Source: an uncultured Collinsella sp.
GTDB lineage: Bacteria; Actinomycetota; Coriobacteriia; Coriobacteriales; Coriobacteriaceae
Assembly: GCA_900544095.1 (NCBI GenBank)
Contig: UQTV01000002.1
Location: 124,001 to 188,000, forward strand
DNA: 64,000 nucleotides
Direction of reading: 5' to 3'
Part shown: one piece after another, positions 1-7,413 of the stretch
Layout of the letters: every line of letters starts with the position of its first letter
How positions within the stretch are numbered: the stretch's first letter is position 1
Program-made: the position numbers and the translations under genes
Notes under the pieces: generated by a model
What the model was told of the DNA's origin: nothing
The model's input: only the letters and a program-made list of their open reading frames with translations
The model's database searches: none

Positions 1-968
1 GGATAGACAAACTCAACATGGTCGAAGGTGAGTACGGGTTCGGCGTCCTTGGCATGAGGGCGCAACGACGGTGCATGCGGGGAGCCGGCGGGCGCCTGGG
101 CTTCGCTGGCCGCGCGTGCGGGGTCGACAATGCCCGAAATCAGGCGCTCGGTCTCATCGACATCCAAGGAAGGGGTACCGCTTGCCAGGCCATCGGCCTT
201 GAGGCTATTGAAGATACGCGTGACGCGAGGGCAGTCGACGCCGATGGCACGGAGCTCGTCGGTATGCGCGAAGACCTCGTGTGGTTCGCCCTGCAGCGCG
301 ATTTCGCCATGGTTGAGCACGAGCACGCGGTTGCAGTACTCCGAGAGCAGGGCGACCTTTTGCTCAACGACGACGATGGTGATTCCAAGTGCGCGGTTTG
401 CCTCACGCAGCGTCTCGAAGACCAACGTGGAGCTGGCGGGGTCGAGTGCCGCGGTGGGCTCGTCGAGAACCAAGACGCGCGGACGCATGGCGAGGATGGC
501 GGCGATGGCTACCTTTTGCTTCTGTCCGCCCGAGAGGGTGGCGATCTCGCGGTCGCGCAGATCGCTGATGCCGACGGTCTCGAGCGTTTCGCTCACGCGC
601 TGCTCGATCTGGTCGTGGGGAACGCCAAAGTTCTCGAGGCCAAAGAGCATCTCGTCCTCGACGACCGAGGCGACCATCTGCGTGTCGATATCCTGCAGCA
701 CGCTGCCGACGATTTGCGACACGTCGGTGAGCGAGGCTTCGCAGGTGTCGTGGCCGTCAACCATGACGGACCCAAAGAACGTGCCGGTGTAGTGGTGGGG
801 CACGGCGCCCGACAGGCAGGCGGAAAGCGTGGACTTGCCGGCGCCCGAGGGCCCGATGATGCCGATGAAATCTCCCTTGTTCACGCTGAGCGAGATGTGG
901 CTGAGCGCCTGCTCGGTCTGCGTGCCATAGGAGAACGAGACATCGTCGACGTTGATGATCGTTTCCAT
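1..968 (-). CDS. ECF/ABC transporter ATPase, fused double-domain type (partial, runs off the left edge)
   Basis: About 322 residues are visible. The first ABC domain has Walker A GPSGAGKST (about residues 39-47), signature LSGGQKQ (about 145-151) and Walker B VLVLDEP (about 165-171). A Pro/Ala-rich linker follows, and a second domain begins near residue 310 (VLTFDHVEFVYP) just before the edge, so this is a fused pair of energising ATPases as in many ECF vitamin and amino acid importers. It lies downstream of, and on the same strand as, the TrpP-like S component, which suggests a dedicated importer. A transmembrane T component would be expected beyond the edge. The ATG start at 968 has an AAAGG-type ribosome site upstream. 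Substrate specificity is inferred only from the neighbour. Confidence 0.85.
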   Translation of the reverse strand, partial: METIINVDDVSFSYGTQTEQALSHISLSVNKGDFIGIIGPSGAGKSTLSACLSGAVPHHYTGTFFGSVMVDGHDTCEASLTDVSQIVGSVLQDIDTQMVASVVEDEMLFGLENFGVPHDQIEQRVSETLETVGISDLRDREIATLSGGQKQKVAIAAILAMRPRVLVLDEPTAALDPASSTLVFETLREANRALGITIVVVEQKVALLSEYCNRVLVLNHGEIALQGEPHEVFAHTDELRAIGVDCPRVTRIFNSLKADGLASGTPSLDVDETERLISGIVDPARAASEAQAPAGSPHAPSLRPHAKDAEPVLTFDHVEFVY

Positions 969-986
969 GGATACCTTTCATAGTCA

Positions 987-1058
987 TTGGGGACAGTCTT
1001 AAATGACCAGTTGTTTAAGACCGTCCCAAAAAAGCTCGTTGTTTGGGACGGTCTTTGG
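987..1058. repeat. Palindromic repeat cluster with GGGACGG-type ends
   Basis: Three related segments lie in alternating orientation: 987-1003 (TTGGGGACAGTCTTAAA), 1014-1030 (TTTAAGACCGTCCCAAA) and 1042-1058 (TTTGGGACGGTCTTTGG). They can fold with one another in two ways. The GGGAC[AG]G signature recurs at 18906-18959 and 35917-35983. REP elements mobilised by RAYT transposases often look like this, but no transposase is seen here. Confidence 0.6.
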
Positions 1059-1075
1059 TGGTGAAGCACGGAGAC

Positions 1076-1174
1076 GGCTTTACGAGGGGCCCCAGGTTGG
1101 CGCGAAAGAGGAGCGAAGCGTACTTGGGTACGCGAGCGTCGAATGAACGCCAAGATGGGGTGGCTCGTAAAGCC
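1076..1174. repeat. Long inverted repeat between the trpP-like gene and the ATPase gene
   Basis: The outer arms GGCTTTACGAG (1076-1086) and CTCGTAAAGCC are perfect complements. Inside are a second pair, TTGGCG and CGCCAA, and a central GCGTAC/GTACGC hairpin. On the minus strand it separates the two transport genes and could attenuate or stabilise the transcript. There is no U-run, so I do not call it a terminator. Confidence 0.6.
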
Positions 1175-1183
1175 CCGAGCGGG

Positions 1184-1756
1184 TTAGCTGAGCTTCAGGG
1201 CCTTCTGAATGGGCAGGTAGAGGGCGCCGACCAGAATGGCGTTGAACACGGCGGTCATGGCGACGACGGGCAGCATGGCTGCGGCGAGCTCGCCGACCAC
1301 GCCGAGCATGGCCATCTTGATGACCATGAAGATGACGCCCGAGACAAAGGTGGTCACGAACGTCGCGACGATGGCGACGGCAGGCTTAACCTGGCAGCCC
1401 TTGGCAGCAGCGTTGACAATGACGGCCATGAGCATGGCGGCGATGCCCTCGGCGGCAAAATCGACAAACGGCGAGGTGGTGGTGATCTGGATCACGGCAG
1501 CCGAGATAAGGCCGATGACGAGCGCCTGACCGATGTTAGGGCGAACGACCAGGATGGTGAGGCAGAAGGCCGAGATGATGAACTCGGGGCTGATCATGCC
1601 GCCCGAGATGCCCGAGATTGCCTTGCCGACGGTGAAGTTGAGGATGAAGCCGGCGGCGAGCAGGATGGCGAGCAGGACGAGGGCGCGGACATCGAGTTTG
1701 CCGCGGTCGGCGGTCTGGACGGTGCGGGGTTGGGCGGCGGTGGTGTTCTGAGACAT
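1184..1756 (-). CDS. trpP: TrpP-like ECF transporter S component (probable tryptophan uptake)
   Basis: A 190-residue, very hydrophobic protein with about five or six membrane segments and a short polar N terminus. The stretch from SPEFIISAFCLTILVVRPN to the following TTTSPF resembles the TrpP family of small tryptophan transport proteins, in which an SxDF-like motif precedes an AxTTxFPxG-like motif. ATG at 1756 is chosen because AAAGGA lies about 8 nt upstream; an in-frame ATG 30 nt earlier would overlap that site. The strongest functional evidence is external: the transcript carries a leader peptide with three consecutive Trp codons and an intrinsic terminator. It probably works with the ATPase gene downstream. 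Direct proof of substrate is lacking. Confidence 0.72.
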   Translation of the reverse strand: MSQNTTAAQPRTVQTADRGKLDVRALVLLAILLAAGFILNFTVGKAISGISGGMISPEFIISAFCLTILVVRPNIGQALVIGLISAAVIQITTTSPFVDFAAEGIAAMLMAVIVNAAAKGCQVKPAVAIVATFVTTFVSGVIFMVIKMAMLGVVGELAAAMLPVVAMTAVFNAILVGALYLPIQKALKLS

Positions 1757-1801
1757 GGTGAAAATCCTTTCGGAATGGGAGTGCAAGAGAAAAGCGGAGG
1801 C

Positions 1802-1931
1802 GCGTGATGCGAATGCGATCGGGCTCGAGATAGAAAAAGGCCCCCGGTCGAAACCGGAGGCCTTCCAATCACCTAGAGCGCAAAAACAGGCGTGAGGGAC
1901 TCACTGTCGACCGATCGTATTCGCATCACGC
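1802..1931 (-). promoter_or_regulatory. Long-range 21-bp complementary arms enclosing the attenuator terminator
   Basis: Segment 1802-1822 is the reverse complement of 1911-1931 with a single mismatch that would be a G-U pair in RNA. The distal arm covers the last Trp codon and the next six codons of the leader peptide; the proximal arm lies just after the terminator U-run. The arms can pair only in transcripts that read through the terminator. Confidence 0.6.
1833..1864 (-). terminator. Intrinsic terminator of the trpP attenuator
   Basis: Read on the minus strand, a 12-bp stem (AAGGCC, T-G wobble, CCGGT) with a TTCG loop is followed by TTTTTCT. It lies between the leader peptide stop and the trpP ribosome site, as expected for an attenuator. 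The segment GGCGTGA at the Trp codons can pair with TCACGCC just after the leader stop, which may be the upstream competing structure. Confidence 0.85.
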
Positions 1932-1969
1932 CACCACCAGTTGTTGAGAGAGTTCATCGTGTTCTTCAT
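1901..1969 (-). CDS. Tryptophan leader peptide (22 aa, three tandem Trp codons)
   Basis: A short frame ATG...TGA follows a strong AAAGGAG ribosome site. It encodes 22 residues with the core NNWWWRD; the three TGG codons are at 1931-1939 (complement). An intrinsic terminator begins about 37 nt after the stop codon. Tandem Trp codons in a short translated leader directly before a terminator and a tryptophan-transport-type gene are the classical design of ribosome-mediated attenuation: a ribosome stalled for lack of charged tRNA-Trp alters folding so that transcription continues. The peptide itself probably has no other role. Confidence 0.88.
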   Translation of the reverse strand: MKNTMNSLNNWWWRDANTIGRQ

Positions 1970-2027
1970 GTTGGTGGCTCCTTTCGTGATGTCGTGGCGC
2001 GGTCGCACCTAGTTGCTGTTGCGCTGC

Positions 2028-2033
2028 ACTATA
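2028..2033 (-). promoter_or_regulatory. Candidate -10 element for the trp leader transcript
   Basis: TATAGT on the minus strand lies about 60 nt before the leader ATG. I see no good -35 at 17 nt, so this is a weak call based on position. Confidence 0.3.
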
Positions 2034-2054
2034 GCACAGCGAAGTGTGTGCGGG

Positions 2055-2092
2055 GAAATCTTTTTTAAAAGATTTCAGGCGGGTTTCCCGCC
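2055..2092. repeat. Two small palindromes
   Basis: An 11-bp AT-rich palindrome (GAAATCTTTTT with its complement, 2055-2076) is followed directly by GGCGGGtttCCCGCC (2078-2092). They lie upstream of the trp leader promoter and may insulate it from the operon behind. Confidence 0.5.
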
Positions 2093-2106
2093 GGTCAAAA
2101 GAGCGG

Positions 2107-2148
2107 GCTGAGCGGGCGAGGCTGCCATTGCTGCCTTGCCCGCTCAGC
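2107..2148 (-). terminator. Terminator of the C69 peptidase gene
   Basis: An 11-bp arm GCTGAGCGGGC pairs with GCCCGCTCAGC across an internal AGGC/GCCT extension. It lies 16 nt after the peptidase stop, and on the minus strand a short U-rich run follows. Confidence 0.7.
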
Positions 2149-2163
2149 TAGGACATGAGGGCC

Positions 2164-3969
2164 TTAGGCCTTCTTGCGACGATAGATCACGTAGGCGCAG
2201 ACACCGATGATGACGACGGCGCCAACGGCCATGACAGCCATGTTGTTGCCCTCGGACTTCTCCTCGGTGGCTTCTTCCTCTTTGACCTCGGGCTCGGCTA
2301 CATCCTCATCGGAGAGGGCCTCGTCGGCGTAGGTGATGGACTCGACCAGGCAGTCGTTGTCGGCATCGTAGTCACTCGGGACGAACTCCTCGGAGAAATC
2401 CTCCTCCTTGAGGTAGTCACGCATCTCCTCGAGCATAGCCTTGCACTTGAGGTAGGTGTTCTTGGTGGCAGCCTTGCCGGCCTTGTTTGCCAGGGCGGTG
2501 CGGGCCTCGGTGCCCTCAGTGGCCTGCATAGCATCGTCGACGGTTAGGTTCTGCTCGATGAGTTCCTTCTGCAGGGCGTCGAGATAGGCGCGGACGCCGG
2601 TGGCGCAGTGGTCGCGGTTCTCATAGGCGAGTGTGTTGATGTCCATGAGGACGTAGTTGATGGAGTTCTTGGGCTCCTCGTTGTTCACGACGTCTTCCTC
2701 TTCGCAGTGATCGAAGGAGACATCCTGATCGCTGAAGTAGGGGCTGACCTCGGTGAGCAGTGCGGAGTAGAAGGGGATGGCGACGGAGAATTCGGCGTTG
2801 GAGAGCATCTCCCACTGAATGGTCGCGATCTCGGGGTCCATGCCCTGACGGATCTGGAAGGTGTGGATCTCGGTGTTGCGGTTGGAGCCAATGGCATAGG
2901 CGCCGTCGGTGTTGGCGTTGAGGCCGGCGACATTCTCGCCACGAGTAGCAAAGCTGCGGATCATCTCAAAGGTGTTCCAGTCGGACTTGCCGGGCTGGAA
3001 GAACAGCGGCTGCATCTCGTGGACCAGGGCACCGGTCGTGGCGCGAGCATCTTCGCGCTCGTCCTTAACGATCTCGTAGTCGGTGCCCTCGGCAAGCGGA
3101 GCCATGAAGTAATCGCGGCCCTGGATATAGCGCGACCAAGAATGCATGGCCTGCTCGCTAATTTCCTCACCGTAGGTCTGGGCAACGTCGAACTGGCCGT
3201 CATCGAAGTACTTGGCAAAGCCCTTTTCTTCGGGCATGGTCTGAATGTCCTTGGAGTGGAGGCAGTTCTCGGTGTCGTCGAGGTTAACCTTGTAGTTAAG
3301 GTTGCCGATGTTAGGGTTGACCGAGGCGATGTCGTCGGTGAGCTTCATGGCAATCCACTGATGGCCAGAAAGTCCGGCGAACAGCCAAGTCTCGTTGTTG
3401 TCGGCGATGATGACCTGGTCGTTGGTGCAGATGCCCTGCTCGTCGACCAGACTTCCGAGGAGCTCGACGCCCTCGCGGGCCGTGGCGCTCTCGCCCAAGA
3501 TGACGCTGGCGTAGTTGTACTCACCGATGCCGGTCTCCTCGGTGAGGGGGTCGGCCTCCTCGGCCTTCTCGTTGTAGGAGGTGCTCAGCGTGGCAGAGCA
3601 GGAGACGCCCTTCTCGTTGATGCCAGCCTCGGAATAAGCGTCATAGCGATCTTCCCACTGAGAGGGGTTGTCGCGAACGAAGGTGTAGCGATACGTGGGG
3701 CCCGTGGACTTGTACTCAAAGCCGGATTCGAGCGAGGTGTACTTGCTACCGTCCTTGTGCGCAGGCTCAATGCCAAAGTGCTTGATATAGCGTGTGCTAA
3801 AGTCCTCTGCGCGGCCGTAGTACGTGTTGCCGTCCGCCGTGAGTTTGCTGCCCATGTAGATCTGGGTGCAAGCGAGTGCCGAGGTCGGCATGGCCATAAT
3901 GGCCGCAGCTCCGAATGCAAGGCCGCAGCCAAGCTTCTTGAGCGTGTTGACGGGATGAGTAAACCTCAT
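2164..3969 (-). CDS. Exported C69-family dipeptidase, membrane anchored
   Basis: 601 residues. A signal peptide (about residues 1-33, ending SALA) is followed at once by CTQIYMG, the N-terminal cysteine nucleophile motif of the C69/PepD (Ntn hydrolase) dipeptidases, so signal cleavage would itself expose the catalytic Cys. The body has family features such as GRAEDFS and the EKGVSCSAT region. The C terminus has an acidic linker, one membrane segment (about 575-596) and a basic YRRKKA tail, so the enzyme is probably displayed on the cell surface and releases amino acids from peptides. ATG at 3969 is preferred over an upstream in-frame ATG because GGAGGG sits 4 nt before it. A regulatory direct repeat lies upstream (4086-4116). 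Confidence 0.88.
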   Translation of the reverse strand: MRFTHPVNTLKKLGCGLAFGAAAIMAMPTSALACTQIYMGSKLTADGNTYYGRAEDFSTRYIKHFGIEPAHKDGSKYTSLESGFEYKSTGPTYRYTFVRDNPSQWEDRYDAYSEAGINEKGVSCSATLSTSYNEKAEEADPLTEETGIGEYNYASVILGESATAREGVELLGSLVDEQGICTNDQVIIADNNETWLFAGLSGHQWIAMKLTDDIASVNPNIGNLNYKVNLDDTENCLHSKDIQTMPEEKGFAKYFDDGQFDVAQTYGEEISEQAMHSWSRYIQGRDYFMAPLAEGTDYEIVKDEREDARATTGALVHEMQPLFFQPGKSDWNTFEMIRSFATRGENVAGLNANTDGAYAIGSNRNTEIHTFQIRQGMDPEIATIQWEMLSNAEFSVAIPFYSALLTEVSPYFSDQDVSFDHCEEEDVVNNEEPKNSINYVLMDINTLAYENRDHCATGVRAYLDALQKELIEQNLTVDDAMQATEGTEARTALANKAGKAATKNTYLKCKAMLEEMRDYLKEEDFSEEFVPSDYDADNDCLVESITYADEALSDEDVAEPEVKEEEATEEKSEGNNMAVMAVGAVVIIGVCAYVIYRRKKA

Positions 3970-4085
3970 GATCCCTCCCAACCGTTGAAACCCCGCGGAA
4001 CCGTGCAGGATTTCAGCTAATAAATACATCTATTAGCCTATCGGAAGTCTAAAGAGTATTCACTAGATTCGATGAAATACTCGAT

Positions 4086-4116
4086 GAGCGTCATAAAATA
4101 TGCGATGAACGGATAA
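4086..4116 (-). promoter_or_regulatory. 21-bp direct repeats resembling LytTR-type sites, upstream of the C69 peptidase
   Basis: On the minus strand TCCGTTCATCG (start about 4113) is followed exactly 21 bp later by GACGCTCATCG, each with an AT-rich ATATTT/GTATTT tail. The first copy shares CCGTTCATCGCA with the arcA promoter at 23213-23224. A third CATCG copy lies at about 4070. The remainder of the 3970-4277 gap is AT-rich, with recurring AATACTC/GAGTATT words and no gene. Confidence 0.5.
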
Positions 4117-4203
4117 GAATACTCATTTTGTGGCTTTAGTTAAATAAAGGCCCCCTGCATTTACTGCAGTGGAATAAAGCGCCAGACAATACTCAAAAAG
4201 AAA

Positions 4204-4244
4204 ACTCTCCCGCTGTTTAGAATTTGCATAAACAGCGGGAGAGT
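4204..4244 (-). terminator. Terminator of the lipid kinase and small membrane protein operon
   Basis: A perfect 15-bp stem (ACTCTCCCGCTGTTT with its complement) has an 11-nt AT-rich loop and is followed on the minus strand by TTTTCTTTTT. Confidence 0.85.
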
Positions 4245-4277
4245 CGATAACTGGATGAATATCATACCAATGTGGTT

Positions 4278-4370
4278 TTACTTCTTCCGACGGTGAATCA
4301 CGTTAATGGCGTAGCCGACGAGCATGGCCAGAACGATGACGATAAAGCCAAGAAAGGGATTGTCGTTCAC
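4278..4370 (-). CDS. Small single-pass membrane protein, 30 aa
   Basis: A GTG start at 4370 with a perfect AGGAGG 5 nt upstream; the AGGAGG overlaps the stop codon of the lipid kinase gene. The product has a short polar start (NDNPF), one hydrophobic segment of about 20 residues and a basic HRRKK tail, which predicts N-out/C-in insertion. A strong terminator follows, so the gene ends a two-gene operon. No family is recognised. Its tight spacing and ideal ribosome site make it very likely to be translated, and it could modulate the kinase or mark the membrane. Confidence 0.7.
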   Translation of the reverse strand: MNDNPFLGFIVIVLAMLVGYAINVIHRRKK

Positions 4371-4379
4371 GGGGTCCTC

Positions 4380-5297
4380 CTATTTTCCGAGCGGTGAGAA
4401 TTCGTCGACGATGATATCAAGGCATTGCGGCAGCGCGCGAGCGCCAAAGACGCCGGAGTTGCTGGAGATGATCTCTCCATCGAACTGCATACCCAGCGAT
4501 GGCGTGCAGGTAATCTTGGCTTCTTTGGTCTGGATGATCTTAAACTGCGGGCGGCCGAGTACCTTGCCGGCGGGGTCGAGCGCGGCGGTGATTACCGTGG
4601 GGAGCAACTGCACCGTGCGCACGGGCTCAATAACGACGATGTCGACCATGCCGTCGTTCATACGGCAGTTGGGGAACAGGTTGATGTCGTTTTGGATGAC
4701 AGACGTGTTGCCCGCCATGCAGCAGATGCCGTCGAGCTCCTCAACAATGCCATCATGCTCAATGGTAAAGTGCGCCACCGTGGGGTTGGGCGTGGCGAGA
4801 GCGGAGAGGAAGTAGGCGATCTCGCCGATGTCGTTTTTGGTGGGGGCGGCCTTCATCATGATCTCGGCGTCAAAGCCCGAACCGGCGATGATGATAAAGC
4901 CATGGCGCTTTTCGTTGCCGTTCTCGTCGAGCCAAAAGAGCTCGCCCATGTCTACTTTGACCGTGCGGCCGGCGCGACATGCCTTGGCAAGCGCCGCTGC
5001 CTCGGGGGCATTGCCGATGTTGTTAAAGAACAGGCAGGCCGTGCCGGAGGGGAAAACGAGCGTGGGGACGCCGCAGCCGCGCATCTGGTCGAGCACGTTG
5101 GAGACGGTGCCGTCGCCGCCCGAGACGACCACGCGGTCGAACTCGCGAACGTCTGCCACGGCGTCCTCGGGCTCCATGCCATCGCCGATAAAGCGCATCA
5201 CGACTTCGTCGCCGCCCTGTGCAAGGGCGTGCGTGAATGCGTAGATTTCATCTGAGCTGGGGCCCGATGCCGGGTTGTGGATGATAAGGCAGCGCAT
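4380..5297 (-). CDS. Diacylglycerol/lipid kinase family protein (YegS/DagK type)
   Basis: 305 residues. It begins MRCLIIHNPASG, the usual start of this fold, and carries the nucleotide-binding GGDGT motif (VVSGGDGTVSNV, about residues 58-69) and the later GFDAEIM segment. Such enzymes phosphorylate diacylglycerol or related lipids at the membrane, recycling lipid released during envelope polymer synthesis; the exact lipid cannot be read from sequence. The ribosome site is weak. It is followed immediately by a 30-residue membrane protein gene. Confidence 0.88.
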   Translation of the reverse strand: MRCLIIHNPASGPSSDEIYAFTHALAQGGDEVVMRFIGDGMEPEDAVADVREFDRVVVSGGDGTVSNVLDQMRGCGVPTLVFPSGTACLFFNNIGNAPEAAALAKACRAGRTVKVDMGELFWLDENGNEKRHGFIIIAGSGFDAEIMMKAAPTKNDIGEIAYFLSALATPNPTVAHFTIEHDGIVEELDGICCMAGNTSVIQNDINLFPNCRMNDGMVDIVVIEPVRTVQLLPTVITAALDPAGKVLGRPQFKIIQTKEAKITCTPSLGMQFDGEIISSNSGVFGARALPQCLDIIVDEFSPLGK

Positions 5298-5395
5298 ACT
5301 TACGTTCCCGTTCTGTGACTAACCGAGTATAGTTGTAAGGCAATGCCGATATCCTACCCGTGTTTTTCGGGCCTAACCTTATTCGATGGGTTGAT

Positions 5396-6529
5396 ATGTA
5401 CATTTCCACACATCAGGCTCTACTCGACTTTTGCCAGCGCGCCCGTGAGTTCGACGCGATTGCCGTCGATACCGAGTTTTTGCGCGAGCGCACGTTCCAT
5501 CCGCGTCTGTGTTTGGTTCAGATTGCCACCCCTGCCGAGAGTGTAGCGGTCGATCCCCTGGTAATCGACGACCTATCGCCGCTGGCCGAGCTTATGGCCG
5601 ACGAGAGCGTGACCAAGGTCTTCCACGCCTGCTCGCAGGATATGGAGGTCATGCTCCATACCGTAGGCGTGCTGCCGCGTCCGATTTTTGACACGCAGGT
5701 GGCCGCCGCCTTTTTGGGCGAGCGTCAGCAGATTTCCTACGGCGCGCTCGTGCAGACGTTTTGCGGCGTCTCATTGCCCAAGACCGAGTCACTGACCGAC
5801 TGGTCGCGTCGCCCGCTGACCGATAAGCAGATTGAGTACGCGATCGATGACGTCAAGTATCTGATCGTCGCCTATACCGAGATGATGAGCCGCCTGCGCG
5901 AGCTGGGCCGCGTGGACTGGGTGCTCGACGAGCTGCGCCCGCTGGCTGACGAGTCGCACTATCGCGCCGATCGCCACGAGGCGTTCCGCAAGGTCAAACG
6001 CATCAACTCGTGCAGTCGTCACCAGCTGGGTATCGCGCGCGAGCTCGCCGCCTGGCGTGAGGACCGCGCCGAGCGCCGCAACATCCCGCGCAAATGGGTC
6101 ATGTCCGACGACACGCTGCTTGCGCTCGTTAAACGCAATCCCGTGCGCGTTGAGGAGTTCCGCAGCATTCGCGGTACCGATCAGTTGGGGGAGCGCGACG
6201 TGGACGGTGCGCTCATGGCCATCAAGCGCGGCGCAAGCTGCCCGCACGATCGCCTGCCGCTCATGGTGCGCGGGCATCGCCAGATCTCTCCGGAGTTGGA
6301 GAGCGTGACGGATCTCATGTACGCGCTCATCCGCCTGGTTGCCGAACGCTCGGGAGTGGCGACCTCGGTCATTGCCTCGCGCGATGACCTGGCCGACTAC
6401 ATTGAGCATCCCGAGCAGAGCCCCTTGCGCGAAGGCTGGCGCTTTGAGCTTGTGGGCTCGCGCCTGGACGATCTGCTCTCGGGCAACATGGGGTTGACGG
6501 TCAAAGATGGCAAAATTGAATTGCTGTAA
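5396..6529 (+). CDS. rnd: Ribonuclease D-like 3'-5' exonuclease
   Basis: 377 residues from ATG 5396. The DEDD exonuclease motifs are present: VDTEF near residues 24-28, the HACSQDMEVM segment, and YAIDDVKYLIVAY with the final acidic residue. A C-terminal HRDC-type helical region follows, as in RNase D, which trims 3' ends of tRNA precursors and other stable RNAs. The start is chosen because the family aligns from about here; an in-frame ATG at 5360 would add 12 unmatched residues. It is divergent from the lipid kinase gene, with a short 100-bp promoter region between. Confidence 0.9.
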   Translation: MYISTHQALLDFCQRAREFDAIAVDTEFLRERTFHPRLCLVQIATPAESVAVDPLVIDDLSPLAELMADESVTKVFHACSQDMEVMLHTVGVLPRPIFDTQVAAAFLGERQQISYGALVQTFCGVSLPKTESLTDWSRRPLTDKQIEYAIDDVKYLIVAYTEMMSRLRELGRVDWVLDELRPLADESHYRADRHEAFRKVKRINSCSRHQLGIARELAAWREDRAERRNIPRKWVMSDDTLLALVKRNPVRVEEFRSIRGTDQLGERDVDGALMAIKRGASCPHDRLPLMVRGHRQISPELESVTDLMYALIRLVAERSGVATSVIASRDDLADYIEHPEQSPLREGWRFELVGSRLDDLLSGNMGLTVKDGKIELL

Positions 6530-6593
6530 GGAAGCCTAGCCGCTTGAGTGGGTAGAATGCCTCCAACGTGTAACTCGATTCGGAGGAATTCGC

Positions 6594-7298
6594 ATGCCTT
6601 ATTACTATGGATACGGCTTTGGCATCGACCCGCTGTACCTGCTGGTTGTTCTTGTCTGCACGGTGATTGGCCTTGCCGCACAGAACTATATCAACTCGAC
6701 GTACAAAACCTGGTCCAAGGTTCGCTCGGACGGCGACACGGGCGCCACGGTCGCTCGCCGCATGCTCGACGCCAACGGCTGCAACGCCGTGGGTATCAAG
6801 GGTGTCGCCGGCGAGCTCACCGACCATTACAACCCACAGGACAATAACCTGTATCTCTCGGATGCCAACCGTTCGGGCGGGTCGGTCGCAAGCGTTGCCG
6901 TCGCCTGCCACGAGGCGGGCCATGCCGCCCAGCGTCAAAGCGGTTACGCCATGATGAAGGTTCGCACCGCCCTCGTGCCGGTCGTCAACTTTACCCAGAA
7001 CACCTGGACCATCGTGTTGCTCTTGGGCCTGTTTATGAACATCGCGGGACTCACGACCCTCGCACTGATCTTCTTCTCGTTTAGCGTGCTGTTCCAACTG
7101 GTTACGCTGCCGGTCGAGATTGATGCCAGCCGCCGCGCCGTGGCGTACATCGAGCAGTCGGGCATGAGCTCCAAGCAGGTCAATGGTGCCAAGAAGGTCC
7201 TGACGGCAGCCGCGCTTACCTATGTTGCTGCAGCGCTCACTTCGATCATTCAGCTGCTCTACCTGATGGCTCGCTACAACAGAAACTCCAACCGATAA
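6594..7298 (+). CDS. YugP-type neutral zinc metallopeptidase
   Basis: 234 residues with an N-terminal membrane segment (about 12-30), a soluble region carrying the zinc-binding motif HEAGH (residues 106-110), and two or three membrane helices in the C-terminal half. This is the arrangement of the YugP/DUF232 family of integral membrane zinc peptidases, whose substrates are mostly unknown. GGAGGAATT lies at the usual distance before ATG 6594. It follows rnd by about 60 bp and may share its transcript. A GC-rich hairpin follows the gene. Confidence 0.85.
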   Translation: MPYYYGYGFGIDPLYLLVVLVCTVIGLAAQNYINSTYKTWSKVRSDGDTGATVARRMLDANGCNAVGIKGVAGELTDHYNPQDNNLYLSDANRSGGSVASVAVACHEAGHAAQRQSGYAMMKVRTALVPVVNFTQNTWTIVLLLGLFMNIAGLTTLALIFFSFSVLFQLVTLPVEIDASRRAVAYIEQSGMSSKQVNGAKKVLTAAALTYVAAALTSIIQLLYLMARYNRNSNR

Positions 7299-7314
7299 CA
7301 AATTGGCTTGACAG

Positions 7315-7345
7315 GCGCCGCGGAGATTTGTGTCCCCGCGGCGCT
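7315..7345 (+). terminator. GC-rich hairpin after the metallopeptidase gene
   Basis: GCGCCGCGG (7316-7324) pairs with CCGCGGCGC (7337-7345). There is no U-run, so it may slow rather than stop transcription before xseA. Confidence 0.45.
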
Positions 7346-7413
7346 GTACTATGTGTTGGACTTGAATTTGCGCAGGGCCGGAGCCCTTGTGCACGATAAC
7401 GAAAGGAGGCTGC

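Noticed and set aside
3865..3875. Possible lipobox (SALAC) in the C69 peptidase
   Set aside because: The Cys is followed by TQIYMG, the catalytic N-terminal motif of the family, so it is the nucleophile and not a lipid-bearing residue.
2608..4020. Long open frame on the plus strand opposite the C69 peptidase
   Set aside because: It mirrors the codon pattern of the real gene, lacks a ribosome site and encodes a Val/Gly/Asp-rich product with no motifs. The same holds for long antisense frames at 33013-34890, 38323-40086, 40104-42116 and 42132-43883.
7309..7353. TTGACA as the xseA promoter
   Set aside because: No -10 box lies 16-18 bp downstream; the nearest TACTAT is 33 bp away behind a hairpin.
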